Source of the DNA: Asaia bogorensis
Lineage (GTDB): Bacteria; Pseudomonadota; Alphaproteobacteria; Acetobacterales; Acetobacteraceae
Assembly: GCA_945871455.1 (NCBI GenBank)
Contig: CAMBXJ010000031.1
Span: forward strand, 1 to 17,319
DNA: 17,319 bases
Direction of reading: 5' to 3'
The notes under the pieces were generated by a model. It was not told the DNA's origin and made no database searches. It worked only from the letters and a program-made list of their open reading frames with translations. Below, piece after piece: positions 7,732 to 15,136 of this stretch (the first letter of the stretch is position 1; every line of letters starts with the position of its first letter). The position numbers were made by a program, and so were the translations under genes.

Positions 7732-9225
7732 TCAGGGGGGCGCCAGGGCAAGCTCTGACAGCGGCCAGGAATGCAGGGGGCCAAGCCGAGCGGTGTTCTT
7801 GGCGTGGTGTCGATCCATGCGGAGGAGGATGTCGGCGAGGAAACGGATCCCCTCGGGCAGGAATGGGCCTTTGTTCAGCATCACGCACTCCGCCCTCTGC
7901 GCCATCGCCGCATCCGTCGCCTCCGCTCGGCTTGGCATGCCGTCGCTGACAAGACTGTCCAATACTTGCGTGGCCCAAATCACAGGCACATGCGCGGCCT
8001 CGCACAGCCACATGATTTCTTCCTGGATTTCGGACAGCCGGGCGAAGCCGATCTCCACCGCCAGGTCCCCGCGGGCGATCATGACCGCGACCGGCCCGGT
8101 GGCGATCCCCTGGATGATCAGCCTGGGTAGGTTCCGCACCGCGAGCGGGGTCTCGATCTTCATAACGATCGGCAGCGGCTTTTCCCGCGTGTTCCGTTTC
8201 GCCAGTTCATCGCGAAGAAGGCGCAGGTCTTCGGGTCGTTGCACAAACGAAAATCCGACGACGTCGGCGATGGAAGCGATGATGTCGAGGTCTGCGTGGT
8301 CCTTGGGTGTCAGCGGTGCCAGATGCAGTTCCGTGTCCGGGAAGTTCACGCCTTTTTCCGGACGCAGGCGCTCTCCCTTGGTTCGGGCGCTGAACACGTC
8401 CAGTTCCACGCGTCCGCCGCCGGTCGATATCACGCGAGAGCCGATCTTGCCGTCGTTGATCCATACAGTGTGGCCGGTTTGCAGGCTGGCCAGGATGTCG
8501 GGAAAGGTGATGGTCGCGATGACCGCGTCGGACGCTTTCGCGGCGGCCATGTCGCGCACCAAGGCGATACGGTCGCCCCGGAACAGGCGGATCTTGTCGA
8601 CGGCGTGCACGGTCTCGATCCGGCATTTCGGGCCGGCGATGTCCATCAGAACCCGGCATTCCACGCCGGCGGCGGTCGCCTCGGCGCGAACCATGTCGGC
8701 CATGGCTTGCCACATCTTGGCGTCGTCATGGGCGCAGTTGATGCGCGCGCAGGTCATCCCCGCCTCGATCAGGGACCGCATCAACGTTTGGTCGGTTGCC
8801 GCTTCGGACGGCAACGTCACCATGATGCGGGTCCGGGCGGCGATCACTTGTGGACCGAAGAAACGGGATTGGGCATCCCGCACGGCCTGTTCCGCGCCGG
8901 CCCGGTCACCGGGGGCAGGATAGCGATGCCCGGAAACCCCGGCGATCCGCGCCAACGTCGCCCCGAGCGCCTGCAACGAACCGAGGACATGGGCTTCGCT
9001 GCGCCCGAGCGTGGAAAGCCCATAATCGGCCAGTGCTGGTTGCAGATCGCTGATATCGTGGTGGCGCAATGCCAGATAGGCGGCGAGGTTGCGCGCCCCC
9101 GGCAGATCCCCCACGCCGCCTGGTTCGCGAGTCCAGCGTTTCAGCGTGTCGCTGGCCTCCTGCTCGACGGATTTGCGCAGATGCTCGATGCGATCCAGCA
9201 TTTCATGGGCGTTGAGACGATTCAT
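7732..9225 (-). CDS. Pyruvate-kinase-like protein, C-domain-less, with N-terminal extension
   Basis: This 497-aa protein has residues 131-470 that match the pyruvate kinase barrel and B domain: RIMVTLPS (133-140), ARINCAH (160-166), MDIAGPKCRI (194-203) for canonical DTKGPEIR, VMKIETP (354-360) with catalytic K356 and E358, MIARGDLAVEI (382-392), ATQVLDSL (418-425) and PSRAEATDAA (431-440). Where canonical enzymes read MLSGETA, this one has MLNKGPF (449-455). The protein ends about 40 residues later, so the C-terminal regulatory domain is absent. About 130 helical residues precede the barrel. The start (complement of 9223-9225) has AAGG 8 nt upstream. Phosphotransfer residues are largely kept, so an enzymatic role on PEP/pyruvate or a related substrate is plausible but unproven. 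It is monocistronic, with a TATAAT and a palindrome upstream. Confidence 0.85.
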   Translation of the reverse strand: MNRLNAHEMLDRIEHLRKSVEQEASDTLKRWTREPGGVGDLPGARNLAAYLALRHHDISDLQPALADYGLSTLGRSEAHVLGSLQALGATLARIAGVSGHRYPAPGDRAGAEQAVRDAQSRFFGPQVIAARTRIMVTLPSEAATDQTLMRSLIEAGMTCARINCAHDDAKMWQAMADMVRAEATAAGVECRVLMDIAGPKCRIETVHAVDKIRLFRGDRIALVRDMAAAKASDAVIATITFPDILASLQTGHTVWINDGKIGSRVISTGGGRVELDVFSARTKGERLRPEKGVNFPDTELHLAPLTPKDHADLDIIASIADVVGFSFVQRPEDLRLLRDELAKRNTREKPLPIVMKIETPLAVRNLPRLIIQGIATGPVAVMIARGDLAVEIGFARLSEIQEEIMWLCEAAHVPVIWATQVLDSLVSDGMPSRAEATDAAMAQRAECVMLNKGPFLPEGIRFLADILLRMDRHHAKNTARLGPLHSWPLSELALAPP

Positions 9226-9261
9226 TATGATGGCCTTGAAGTTCGATGTGTTCGAGCGCGC

Positions 9262-9288
9262 ATGACATGAAAAATACATGTCATTATA
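9262..9288 (-). promoter_or_regulatory. Promoter -10 and palindromic operator for the pyruvate-kinase-like gene
   Basis: On the minus strand TATAAT (complement of 9283-9288) gives a perfect -10. Overlapping its end is a perfect inverted repeat, ATGACATG (9262-9269) with CATGTCAT (9277-9284), separated by an A/T-rich 7 bp. The position over the probable transcription start fits a repressor site. No good -35 hexamer was found. One half-site, CATGTCAT, also occurs at 7295-7302, downstream of pncB. Confidence 0.5.
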
Positions 9289-9678
9289 TTGTAATCAGGC
9301 AATCCCATGCCGAACATTGATCCCGGTCAACGTCGGGTTGCCCAGTGTGGCGTTCAAGGCGTGAACGACAAACGCCACACTTGCGGGTGTCCCCGGTGTG
9401 GTTTGGCGCGCCCAGGGTCGTATAGCGAATGGAGAGCAGAATTGGCGGCACACCAGGGCACGTCGCCGAGCAGCCACGCCAGCATGCGATCCGAGATGGC
9501 CCACAATCACGGTCGGATACGGTGGGACAGGGCCTCCCGCAAGGTCAAGACTGGAATTGACATCTTGTGTATCGCTGCCCCGCGCCGCCTGGCGTCGATT
9601 GCGTCTCCCCGGATGGGTGGCGCATTGTCCGGGCTTCGCTGCGGTACCGTTGCGCGCGACCACGATGGAGTGATGACG
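9289..9678. other. Intergenic region between divergent pyruvate-kinase-like and cytochrome genes
   Basis: The frame of the cytochrome is open back to 9307, but no domain appears before 9679. A minus-strand frame across 9295-9663 has no recognisable domain either. The main visible structure is the hairpin at 9345-9380. TTGACA at 9557-9562 could be a -35 element, but no -10 follows at a proper distance. Confidence 0.4.
9345..9380. repeat. 10-bp perfect inverted repeat (hairpin)
   Basis: GTGTGGCGTT (9345-9354) is the exact reverse complement of AACGCCACAC (9371-9380), with a 16-nt loop. An alternative inner pairing, GTTC/GAAC, is possible. There is no T-run on either side, so it is not a typical intrinsic terminator. 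Confidence 0.5.
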
Positions 9679-10101
9679 ATGGGCAAAGCGGAATTTGTCG
9701 ACTCAACCCACGATGGCCGCGATCCGACAGGTCGGGTCCCCGACCGCCGGCAGGCGCGGGACGCCCGTGCCATTCTCCGTCCCGCCATCGCCGCGGCCGT
9801 CCTGGGCGTGGGCCTGTTGGCATCCTCCCACACCGGGGCACAGACGTTCGGCGATGCGGCGGCGGGACAGGCCCTGGCTCAGCGATGGTGTTCATCCTGC
9901 CACTTGGTCGATGCGGGTCAACCGACTGCCCTGGCCAACGGGGTGCCGACCTTCGCCGGGATCGCACGCATGACATCGACGACGGCGCTGTCGCTGCGCG
10001 TCTTCCTGCAAACCCCCCATATCCGGATGCCGGATTTCAATCTGACCCAGGAAGAGATCGGCGACGTGACGGCCTATATTCTCACTCTGAAAAGACGATA
10101 G
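9679..10101 (+). CDS. Small exported c-type cytochrome
   Basis: This 140-aa class I-like cytochrome c has heme-attachment motif CSSCH (71-75) and probable distal ligand M117 (RMPDF). A hydrophobic export segment, about 31-50 (AILRPAIAAAVLGVGLLASS), ends at a likely signal-peptidase site near TGA-QT (52-56), so the mature protein is periplasmic and about 85 aa. The ATG at 9679 has GGAG at 9667-9670 with 8-nt spacing; an ATG at 9673 is the alternative. The charged region before the hydrophobic core is about 30 residues, unusually long for a Sec signal, and no later in-frame Met precedes the core. The electron-transfer partner is unknown. The neighbours offer no respiratory context. Confidence 0.88.
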   Translation: MGKAEFVDSTHDGRDPTGRVPDRRQARDARAILRPAIAAAVLGVGLLASSHTGAQTFGDAAAGQALAQRWCSSCHLVDAGQPTALANGVPTFAGIARMTSTTALSLRVFLQTPHIRMPDFNLTQEEIGDVTAYILTLKRR

Positions 10102-10236
10102 CCAGCAATGGGATGCACCAGGCTGATGCGTTTGGCGACAAGCCGGATTTCCCCCCTGCGTCCCAACGCCGGCTGATGGGCGGCTGCGATGGACTCGGCC
10201 GCACCCCGGTTCACCATTGCACCGGCTTGCGCTGGA

Positions 10237-11100
10237 CTACTCTGTAACGTGAACCTCGACCGTCATCCCGTGAAAGGCGTCGCTCGCCCCCACGAAGCTG
10301 CCGGCAACCGGCATGACCTGCCCGATACCGCGCGCGACGGCCACCGGGATCAGGTTGGACCCGCCGACGCCGCGGTTCGTCGGATCGAAGGTGATCCAGC
10401 CGGCGCCGGGCACGTAGACCTCGGCCCAGGCATGGGTCGATCCGGCATCGCCGAACGCCACGTTGTCCCGATCCGGATGGTAAAGATAGCCGGACACGAT
10501 CCGCGCCCCGAAGCCCAGGGCGCGGGCCGCTTCGGCGAACAGGACCGCGAAATCGCGACACGATCCCACCCGCCGGTCCAAGGTTTCGATGGGCGATTGG
10601 GTGCCTTCGGTCTCCCGGCTTTGATACGATATCCACGCCGCGACACCGGCGCACAGGTCCTTCAGCAGGGCCAGCGTGTCGGTCGGATTGGCCCGCACAA
10701 AGCCCCGTGCCCAGTTCCCCAACTGTCCGGCCGGGTCCGGGTATTGCTGGACCGTCAATGCGCCAAGGTCGATCCAGTCGGCCTCGGTGTAACGGAAGGG
10801 ATAGACGATGGCGGCGGCGGCGATGGCGAATACCGGCCAGGCAACGGCGTCGAGTTCGATTTCGGCCAGGCTCTCGATCACCAGCGTGTCCGTCATGGTC
10901 TGGAATGTCGCGGTGGCGACGGTGTTGCCGAAAACGTCCTGCGCCCAGGTCAACGTCGAAGGCGGGGTCACCGTCACGTCAATGGAGAGCAGCCGAAGGT
11001 CATGGCTTTCGCGCGGACGCAGCATCAGGCGATGCGCCCCGAGGCTCACCGGTTGCCGGTAACGATAGGTGGTTGCGTGGCGAATCCGGAGCGTGATCAA
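10237..11100 (-). CDS. Transglutaminase-like cysteine protease family protein
   Basis: This 287-aa protein has an N-terminal bacterial transglutaminase-associated domain (about 1-90, RIRHATTYRYRQPVSLGAHRL) followed by a transglutaminase-like core (about 140-245). The catalytic triad is visible as C181 (VGSCRDFA), H223 (STHAWAEVYVP) and D239 (FDPTNR). No signal peptide is seen, so it is probably cytosolic. Family members act as proteases or amidases more often than as cross-linkers, and the substrate is unknown. The start is a TTG (complement of 11098-11100) placed where family similarity begins; it has no clear ribosome binding site, and the next in-frame Met (26) would cut into the conserved domain. 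It is convergent with the cytochrome c gene. Confidence 0.9.
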   Translation of the reverse strand: MITLRIRHATTYRYRQPVSLGAHRLMLRPRESHDLRLLSIDVTVTPPSTLTWAQDVFGNTVATATFQTMTDTLVIESLAEIELDAVAWPVFAIAAAAIVYPFRYTEADWIDLGALTVQQYPDPAGQLGNWARGFVRANPTDTLALLKDLCAGVAAWISYQSRETEGTQSPIETLDRRVGSCRDFAVLFAEAARALGFGARIVSGYLYHPDRDNVAFGDAGSTHAWAEVYVPGAGWITFDPTNRGVGGSNLIPVAVARGIGQVMPVAGSFVGASDAFHGMTVEVHVTE

Positions 11101-11202
11101 CGGTGGCTTGTGTCCGCGGTCATGCCGGATAGGCTAGGGCGGATAGGAGGGGCCTGTCGATCACCGTATCGCGATGGTGTCAGAAGGCGGGGCGCAAGGC
11201 GG

Positions 11203-11231
11203 TTGGTCTCGGACCGAATTCGCTCTACCCT
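11203..11231 (+). promoter_or_regulatory. Possible promoter of the 122-aa protein / GluRS-like unit
   Basis: TTGGTC (11203-11208) and TACCCT (11226-11231) are separated by 17 nt and lie about 40 nt before the start codon at 11274. Both hexamers are only partial matches to sigma-70 consensus. Confidence 0.28.
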
Positions 11232-11273
11232 GTCAGGGATGATGGCACATTTCCTCCCGCGACGGTCCGACCC

Positions 11274-11642
11274 ATGAGCGATCTGTTTGCCCCCGATGGT
11301 GGCTGGCGGGTTCGCATCCTCGATCTGTCGGGCGGCGCCCAGGACAATATCGTGGAGGAGATCGGCGGCTTCCCCACCCTGATGCAGGCCAATGCATTTG
11401 CCCGCTGCTATGTGCGCGATTCCGTGGAACTGTGCCGCGGTCCCGGGATGACCACGAAGGAAGTGCTGGAGGCCTGGTTCGCCTTTGGGGAGGATGCGGA
11501 AGTCGTCGATGCCGGCGAAAGCGGCTGGAAAAGCGCCACCGAACTCGGCGATTTCGTGGACCGTCGGGCCGGCAGGGATGAGCGGAACTGGCGTGCCCTG
11601 GATCCGCGCCGGGACGAGATGGACGACGAGTCCGAGGAATGA
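11274..11642 (+). CDS. Hypothetical acidic protein coupled to the GluRS homologue
   Basis: This 122-aa protein has no recognised domain. Residues 10-60 (GGWRVRILDLSGG, GFPTLMQANAFARCYVRDSVE) could form a small alpha/beta fold, and the last 40 residues are highly charged with an acidic end (EMDDESEE). No signal peptide or membrane segment is seen. The start ATG at 11274 has no good ribosome binding site. Its TGA stop overlaps the ATG of the next gene (ATGA, 11639-11642), so the downstream synthetase homologue is probably translated by coupling. The tight link suggests a joint function or joint regulation, which is inference only. Confidence 0.75.
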   Translation: MSDLFAPDGGWRVRILDLSGGAQDNIVEEIGGFPTLMQANAFARCYVRDSVELCRGPGMTTKEVLEAWFAFGEDAEVVDAGESGWKSATELGDFVDRRAGRDERNWRALDPRRDEMDDESEE

Positions 11643-12997
11643 TCAGGGTCCGGTTCGCCCCGACCCCGTCCGGCCATCTGTTTGTCAGCAGCGCCCGCGT
11701 GGCCCTGGCCAATTTCCTGCACGCGCGCCGGCATGGCGGGCAGATGCTGTTGCGCCTTGACGATCTGGACGCGGAGCGGACGAAGCCGATCTATGCCGAG
11801 TCCATGATGCAGGACCTGCGGTGGTTGGGCATCGCCTGGGACGAATCCATCCGCCAATCCCAACGCATGCCGCTCTATGCCAAGGCGATCGAGCGGTTGA
11901 AGCAGTCCGGTCGGCTGTATCCGTGTTTCGAGTCCGAGGAAGAGTTGCGGGCGAAACAGGACTATCGCCGCAAGCGTGGTCAGCCCACCATCTACGACCG
12001 GGCGATGCTGCAACTGACCCCTGAACAGCGAGCGGCGGCGGAAGCCGGGGGCAAGGTCCCGTATTGGCGGTTTCGCCTGTCCGCGCGGATCCTGGAATGG
12101 CCGGATCTGATCATGGGGAAGCGGCAGGCGAAACTGCCATCGGTGTCCGATCCGGTTCTGGTCCTTGCCGACGGAAGACCGGCGCCGCTGCTGGCGAGCG
12201 TGGTGGACGATATCGACACCGGCATCACCCATATCATTCGTGCCGACGACAACGCCGCCAATACCGGCATCCAGATCGAGCTGTTCGAGGTCCTCGGCGC
12301 CAATGCCAGCCGCCTGACCTTCGCGCATCTGCCGCAGATGACCGACGCGTCGCGGGATGGCGGTTCAGCCGGGACGCGCGGGAAAGCGGGCAGGCGGGTC
12401 GGCAGCCTGTCGTTGCGGAGCCTGCGCGGGGACGGGATCGAGGCGACGGCCCTGGTGACCTACCTGGCGGCGGGCGGTGGCGCTGGGGACCGCGACGCCG
12501 AACCGGCCTTGGAACTGGCCCCGGTGTTCTCTTTGGCTCGATTGGGCAAGGCGAGCGGCGGCTTCGATCCGATCGCGCTGATGGCGATGAACCGCCAGGC
12601 CTTGCGCCGCATGGCGTTCGCCTCGGTGGTCGATCGCCTGCCGAACGGGGCGACGGAAGCGTTCTGGCTCTCGATCAGGGGGAGTTTGGACCTGCTGACC
12701 GAGGCGCGCGGGTGGTGGGACGTCGTGACCGGCACGATCGTGCCGCCGGTGATGGAGAAAGAGCGCGATTTCCTGACCACGGCCGAGACGTTGCTGCCGC
12801 CGGAACCGTGGAATGGCGCGGTCTGGCAGACCTGGATCGATGCGCTGGCCCAGGCGACGGGGCGCGATTTGAACGCGGTCGCCGAGCCATTGCGGCTGGC
12901 GCTGACCGGCGAAGACCACGGACCCGATTTGACGGATCTGCTGCCGCTGATCGGACGCAACCGGACAGCGAACCGGTTGCGGATCGCCGTGTCATGA
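11639..12997 (+). CDS. gltX: Glutamyl-tRNA synthetase homologue with degraded signature motifs
   Basis: This 452-aa class I glutamyl-tRNA synthetase family protein is full length. The Rossmann fold starts with RFAPTPSG (5-12), but the HIGH-type motif reads HLFVSS (13-18) where the family has LHVGN. LRLDDLD (38-44) stands for the usual LRxxDTD. ITHIIRADDNAANT (196-209) stands for ITHVIRGEDHxxNT. The KLSKR loop is replaced by KAGRR (249-253), preceded by an extra 8 or so residues, before a well-kept GSLSLRSLR (255-263). The C-terminal anticodon-binding part (about 290-452) is present. The frame is intact. Family knowledge says HIGH and KMSKS bind ATP and drive adenylation, so activity may be altered or lost. 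A tRNA-Asp or amino-acid-ligase-type side role, or a regulatory paralogue, is possible. It overlaps the preceding gene by 4 nt. Confidence 0.85.
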   Translation: MIRVRFAPTPSGHLFVSSARVALANFLHARRHGGQMLLRLDDLDAERTKPIYAESMMQDLRWLGIAWDESIRQSQRMPLYAKAIERLKQSGRLYPCFESEEELRAKQDYRRKRGQPTIYDRAMLQLTPEQRAAAEAGGKVPYWRFRLSARILEWPDLIMGKRQAKLPSVSDPVLVLADGRPAPLLASVVDDIDTGITHIIRADDNAANTGIQIELFEVLGANASRLTFAHLPQMTDASRDGGSAGTRGKAGRRVGSLSLRSLRGDGIEATALVTYLAAGGGAGDRDAEPALELAPVFSLARLGKASGGFDPIALMAMNRQALRRMAFASVVDRLPNGATEAFWLSIRGSLDLLTEARGWWDVVTGTIVPPVMEKERDFLTTAETLLPPEPWNGAVWQTWIDALAQATGRDLNAVAEPLRLALTGEDHGPDLTDLLPLIGRNRTANRLRIAVS

Positions 12998-13084
12998 TGG
13001 ACCGAGGGCGCCTGCAATCCTGCGCCTGGGGCCGGTCACCGGCTGCCGCGTCCGACCGGCGTGACTGAGGAGGGGATAACAACC

Positions 13085-14248
13085 ATGCAACGCAGCACAG
13101 CTCGCATTCTCACGACCCATACCGGCAGCCTGCCGCGGCCGGCGTCCCTGGTCGAACTCTATGTTCGCAAGGCGCGGGGGGAGGCGGTGGATGCCGAACT
13201 CGCCGCCGCGGCGCACGCGGCGATGCGCGATGTCATCGTTCGGCAGCGTGATGCCGGGATCGATATCGGCAACAACGGGGAGCAGCAGCGCGAGGCGTTC
13301 TTCCTGTATGTCCGCGGGCGCATGAGCGGCTTCGGCGGCTCCTGGACCCGGTTGCCGCGCCAGGATGTGGAGCGCTATCCGGAGTTGAAGGCGGCCCTTG
13401 CCCGCGAACAGGCCAATACGGTGATGGTCAGCGCGCGGGAGCATCTGCCCACCGCGATCGGCGAGGTCCGCTACCTCGATCGTTCGGCCATCGACCAGGA
13501 ATGCGCCGATTTCCGCGCGACCCTGGATGCGATGGGCCAGCCCTTTGTGGAGCCGTTCATGACCGCGCCTTCGCCCGGTATCGTCGCCGCCGCGTTGCGC
13601 AATGATTACTACCCGTCCGAAACGGCGTATCTGGAAGCATTGGGAGAGGCGTTGCGGGTCGAGTATGAGACCATTGTCGGGAATGGCTTCCTGTTGCAGC
13701 TCGATTGCCCGGACCTGGCGATGGAGCGGCATTTTTCCTACCAGGACCGGCCGTTGGCGGATTTCCAGGGTTTCGTGCAGCGTGTGGTGACAACCATCAA
13801 TACGGCGCTGTCGAACATCCCGCGCGACAAGGTGCGGCTGCATGTCTGCTGGGGCAATTACGAGGGGCCGCATGACTGCGACGTGGAATTGCAGGAGATT
13901 TTCCCGATCCTGCAAGGACTGAAGGTCGGCGGTTTTGTGCTGCCCTTCGCCAATCCGCGCCACGCGCACGAATATCGCGTGCTGAAGGAGTTTCCGCTCG
14001 ACAAGGATCAGATCATCGTAGCCGGTGTGATCGATTCCGTGACGAATTTCGTGGAACACCCGGAAACGGTCGCCGAACGGATCGAGCGGGTGGTGGAAGC
14101 GGTCGGCGATGCCAGCCGGGTGCAGGCGGGCACGGATTGCGGGTTCGATACCTCGGCTGGGATGCGCCGGGTGGCATCCGATGTGGTGTGGGCCAAGCTG
14201 GCCGCGTTGAGCGACGGGGCGCGGATTGCTTCGGGGCGGGTTTTCTAG
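13085..14248 (+). CDS. Cobalamin-independent methionine synthase (MetE C-terminal) family protein
   Basis: This 387-aa protein corresponds to the zinc-containing C-terminal barrel of MetE, without the N-terminal half. It begins with TTHTGSLPRP (10-19), typical of the stand-alone family. Zinc ligands are visible as H253 and C255 (LHVCWGN) and C352 (GTDCGF); a fourth acidic ligand lies between them but was not assigned. Members transfer a methyl or alkyl group to a thiol such as homocysteine or coenzyme M, or cleave C-S bonds, so the exact substrate is open. The start ATG at 13085 has GGAGGGG (13069-13075) 9 nt upstream, much better than the in-frame GTG at 13061. It follows the GluRS homologue by 87 nt, and no terminator was seen in the gap. 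Confidence 0.88.
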   Translation: MQRSTARILTTHTGSLPRPASLVELYVRKARGEAVDAELAAAAHAAMRDVIVRQRDAGIDIGNNGEQQREAFFLYVRGRMSGFGGSWTRLPRQDVERYPELKAALAREQANTVMVSAREHLPTAIGEVRYLDRSAIDQECADFRATLDAMGQPFVEPFMTAPSPGIVAAALRNDYYPSETAYLEALGEALRVEYETIVGNGFLLQLDCPDLAMERHFSYQDRPLADFQGFVQRVVTTINTALSNIPRDKVRLHVCWGNYEGPHDCDVELQEIFPILQGLKVGGFVLPFANPRHAHEYRVLKEFPLDKDQIIVAGVIDSVTNFVEHPETVAERIERVVEAVGDASRVQAGTDCGFDTSAGMRRVASDVVWAKLAALSDGARIASGRVF

Positions 14249-14282
14249 TGTTGGTAGTGGATCCCGGTTTCCCGTTCGGCGC

Positions 14283-14318
14283 TTCCCCCGGTTGGGCACA
14301 GTTCTTATAGTCGTTCAA
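14283..14318 (+). promoter_or_regulatory. Possible leaderless promoter of the right-end operon
   Basis: TATAGT (14306-14311) is a good -10 element ending 6 nt before the ATG at 14318, so transcription would start at or next to the start codon. No Shine-Dalgarno sequence precedes this ATG. The -35 position holds only TTCCCC (14283-14288). Read-through from the preceding MetE-like gene is the alternative. Confidence 0.35.
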
Positions 14319-15118
14319 TGTCAAACTCCGACTCCGCCCCCACCACCGTCGAAGCCTCGTTGGAAGCCTGGGAAGCCAGGCTTGCCGAACTCGAACGCCA
14401 GGCGACCGCCGCGCTGAAATCGGCCCGCCGGTTGCGCAAGGCGGCGCAGGAAGGCGCCGTGTCGACCTTCCCGGCCGCGTCCGATGCCATGCGCCAGGAC
14501 GCGGTGCGGCTCGCCGATATCGTCGATCGGACCGCGACGCCGCCGGACATTTCGATCGCGACGGCCTTCGAGGACGGGCAGTTCCTGGCCGAACTGGCCA
14601 GTGCCGCCGCCGCCGCCAACGTGACCCTGGTGCAGCGCGACGGGCGGATCACCGCGTTTCCGCTGATCCTTCGCCTGGAAACCCGTTCGCAAGCCGTGCG
14701 CATCGGCCGCAAGCTGGAAAAGCGCATCCGCCCCAGTTTTCTCGCCGCCCAACTGAAAGCGCTGCAAGGCCGGCCTAACCGTTTCAATGCGCGTTCGTTC
14801 CTCGATCGGCTGATCAAGGCCTACACCGCCCTGGCGCCCGACTGGCAGCAACAGCGCGGCGGGGAGGGGCCGTTGCTGGCGCTGGGCGACCTGCATGAGG
14901 TGCTGACGATCCTGCCCGCCGCCGCGGCCGATTATCCGCAGGAGGAGTTCCTGCTGGACCTGCTGCGGCTCGACCGCCAGCCGGACGCCCGCACCGCGCG
15001 CGGGCATCGGTTCGAATTCGGCGGGTCCACCGGCACCAAGGGCGCCAAACGCCTGACCGCCTTCGACGAAACCGGAACGCAGCACGACTACTATGCCATC
15101 CGTTTCCTCTCGGCCTGA
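14318..15118 (+). CDS. Hypothetical coiled-coil protein, first gene of the DUF2791 operon
   Basis: This 266-aa cytosolic protein matches no family I recognise. Residues 12-48 form a strong coiled coil (WEARLAELERQATAALKSAR). A compact central region (about 75-215) includes QRDGRITAFPLILRL (106-120), which looks like a beta-turn-beta unit. The end (230-266) is a probable beta-rich module with a Gly/Thr-rich loop (FGGSTGTKGAKR) and a final HDYYAIRFL. No catalytic motif, signal peptide or membrane segment is visible. The ATG at 14318 lacks a Shine-Dalgarno sequence. The next gene starts 18 nt after its stop. By position it is likely a structural, adaptor or DNA-contacting partner of the two P-loop-family proteins that follow, which is inference. 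Confidence 0.85.
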   Translation: MSNSDSAPTTVEASLEAWEARLAELERQATAALKSARRLRKAAQEGAVSTFPAASDAMRQDAVRLADIVDRTATPPDISIATAFEDGQFLAELASAAAAANVTLVQRDGRITAFPLILRLETRSQAVRIGRKLEKRIRPSFLAAQLKALQGRPNRFNARSFLDRLIKAYTALAPDWQQQRGGEGPLLALGDLHEVLTILPAAAADYPQEEFLLDLLRLDRQPDARTARGHRFEFGGSTGTKGAKRLTAFDETGTQHDYYAIRFLSA

Positions 15119-15136
15119 TCCGATGGAGGCGCGCCA

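Noticed and set aside
8239..9270. 343-aa plus-strand open frame opposite the pyruvate-kinase-like gene
   Set aside because: Shadow frame; the minus strand carries recognisable catalytic motifs and a ribosome binding site.
10189..11277. 362-aa plus-strand open frame opposite the transglutaminase-like gene
   Set aside because: Antisense to a gene with an intact Cys-His-Asp triad; no domain of its own.
12340..12400. Possible frameshift in the GluRS homologue at the KLSKR loop
   Set aside because: No alternative frame restores a KLSKR-type motif, and the frame before and after matches the family without a shift.
12992..14299. 435-aa minus-strand open frame opposite the MetE-like gene
   Set aside because: Shadow frame with no domain; the plus strand has zinc ligands and a strong ribosome binding site.
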